From NCBI GenBank assembly GCA_030040115.1, contig JASHUH010000572.1:1-5336 (forward strand): a DNA stretch of 5,336 nucleotides, written 5' to 3'. This document shows, piece after piece, positions 5,303 to 5,336 of the stretch; the first letter of the stretch is position 1; every line of letters begins with the position of its first letter. The position numbers were made by a program, and so were the translations under genes. A model generated the notes under the pieces. It had not been told where the DNA came from. It worked only from the letters and a program-made list of their open reading frames with translations, and did no database searches. Source of the DNA: Acidobacteriaceae bacterium (GTDB lineage Bacteria > Acidobacteriota > Terriglobia > Terriglobales > Acidobacteriaceae).

Positions 5303-5336
5303 GTGGCTGGGGCCAAACTTAAGGATGTCCAGGTCG
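5303..5336 (+). CDS. Start of a gene, possibly a tyrosine-recombinase integrase (3'-partial)
   Basis: A GTG at 5303 follows an AGGGGG ribosome site (5291-5296) by 6 bases and opens a frame that runs off the right edge after 11 codons: M-A-G-A-K-L-K-D-V-Q-V. An A/K-L-T/K-D-x-x-V lead is typical of the N-terminal DUF4102 domain of P4-type integrases, where it precedes a stretch like R-x-A-K-P. The repeat-rich DNA directly upstream suits an integrase and its attachment region. An in-frame ATG at 5267 would add 12 residues (M-G-T-L-D-A-D-Y-R-G-I-H) but has no ribosome site and sits inside the repeat cluster, so GTG is preferred. That a gene starts here is likely; the family call is inference from very few residues. 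Confidence 0.4.
   Translation, partial: MAGAKLKDVQV

Noticed and set aside
1..5336. CRISPR array, IS terminal repeats or transposase
   Set aside because: No regularly spaced repeats beyond the two short pairs near the right edge, no transposase-like translation, and no matching inverted ends around the broken genes.

Overview
The window looks like accessory chromosome from a soil-type bacterium, most likely Acidobacteriota (Solibacter/Bryobacter-like). That assignment is an inference. It rests on the moderately high GC, on two adjacent Tat-exported proteins of families I associate with that phylum, and on a probable Oar/TonB-receptor scrap. No rRNA, tRNA or marker gene fixes the taxonomy.

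Layout. Bases 1-495 hold the C-terminal part of an SMP-30/gluconolactonase-like beta-propeller gene on the plus strand. It enters from the left edge and loses its last residues at a junction near 495-508. There it meets, tail to tail, the first ~95 codons of an APC-family amino-acid permease on the minus strand (508-796), which has no remainder in the window. A 136-bp gap with one small dyad precedes the only intact unit, a two-gene operon. Its first gene (933-3185, 750 aa) encodes a Tat-exported protein that combines a discoidin (F5/8 type C) domain with a glycosidase-like barrel and a C-terminal beta-sandwich. Its second gene (3201-4547, 448 aa) encodes a Tat-exported PLP enzyme of the SelA-like / D-glucosaminate-6-P ammonia-lyase fold family, with its Shine-Dalgarno overlapping the first gene's stop codon.

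Downstream lie two scraps joined to each other: about 48 codons resembling a TonB-dependent receptor (4549-4692), then a frameshifted, divergent second copy of the 3' end of the discoidin/glycosidase gene (4693-4999). Bases 5000-5220 carry no gene I can support and become AT-rich toward the right. The last ~115 bases change character. They hold a tandem TTGTCCG pair, a bulged 11-bp inverted repeat, a GGGTAYAC pair, a TATACT box and a good ribosome site, then the first 11 codons of a gene that may be a tyrosine-recombinase integrase.

How the parts work together. The intact operon suggests an extracytoplasmic pathway in which a carbohydrate-active protein and a PLP enzyme act on related substrates. 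PLP is normally loaded in the cytoplasm, which would explain Tat export of the folded enzyme. The surrounding broken genes and the probable integrase start suggest a recombination-prone island edge. A chimeric assembly could produce the same junctions and cannot be excluded from sequence alone.
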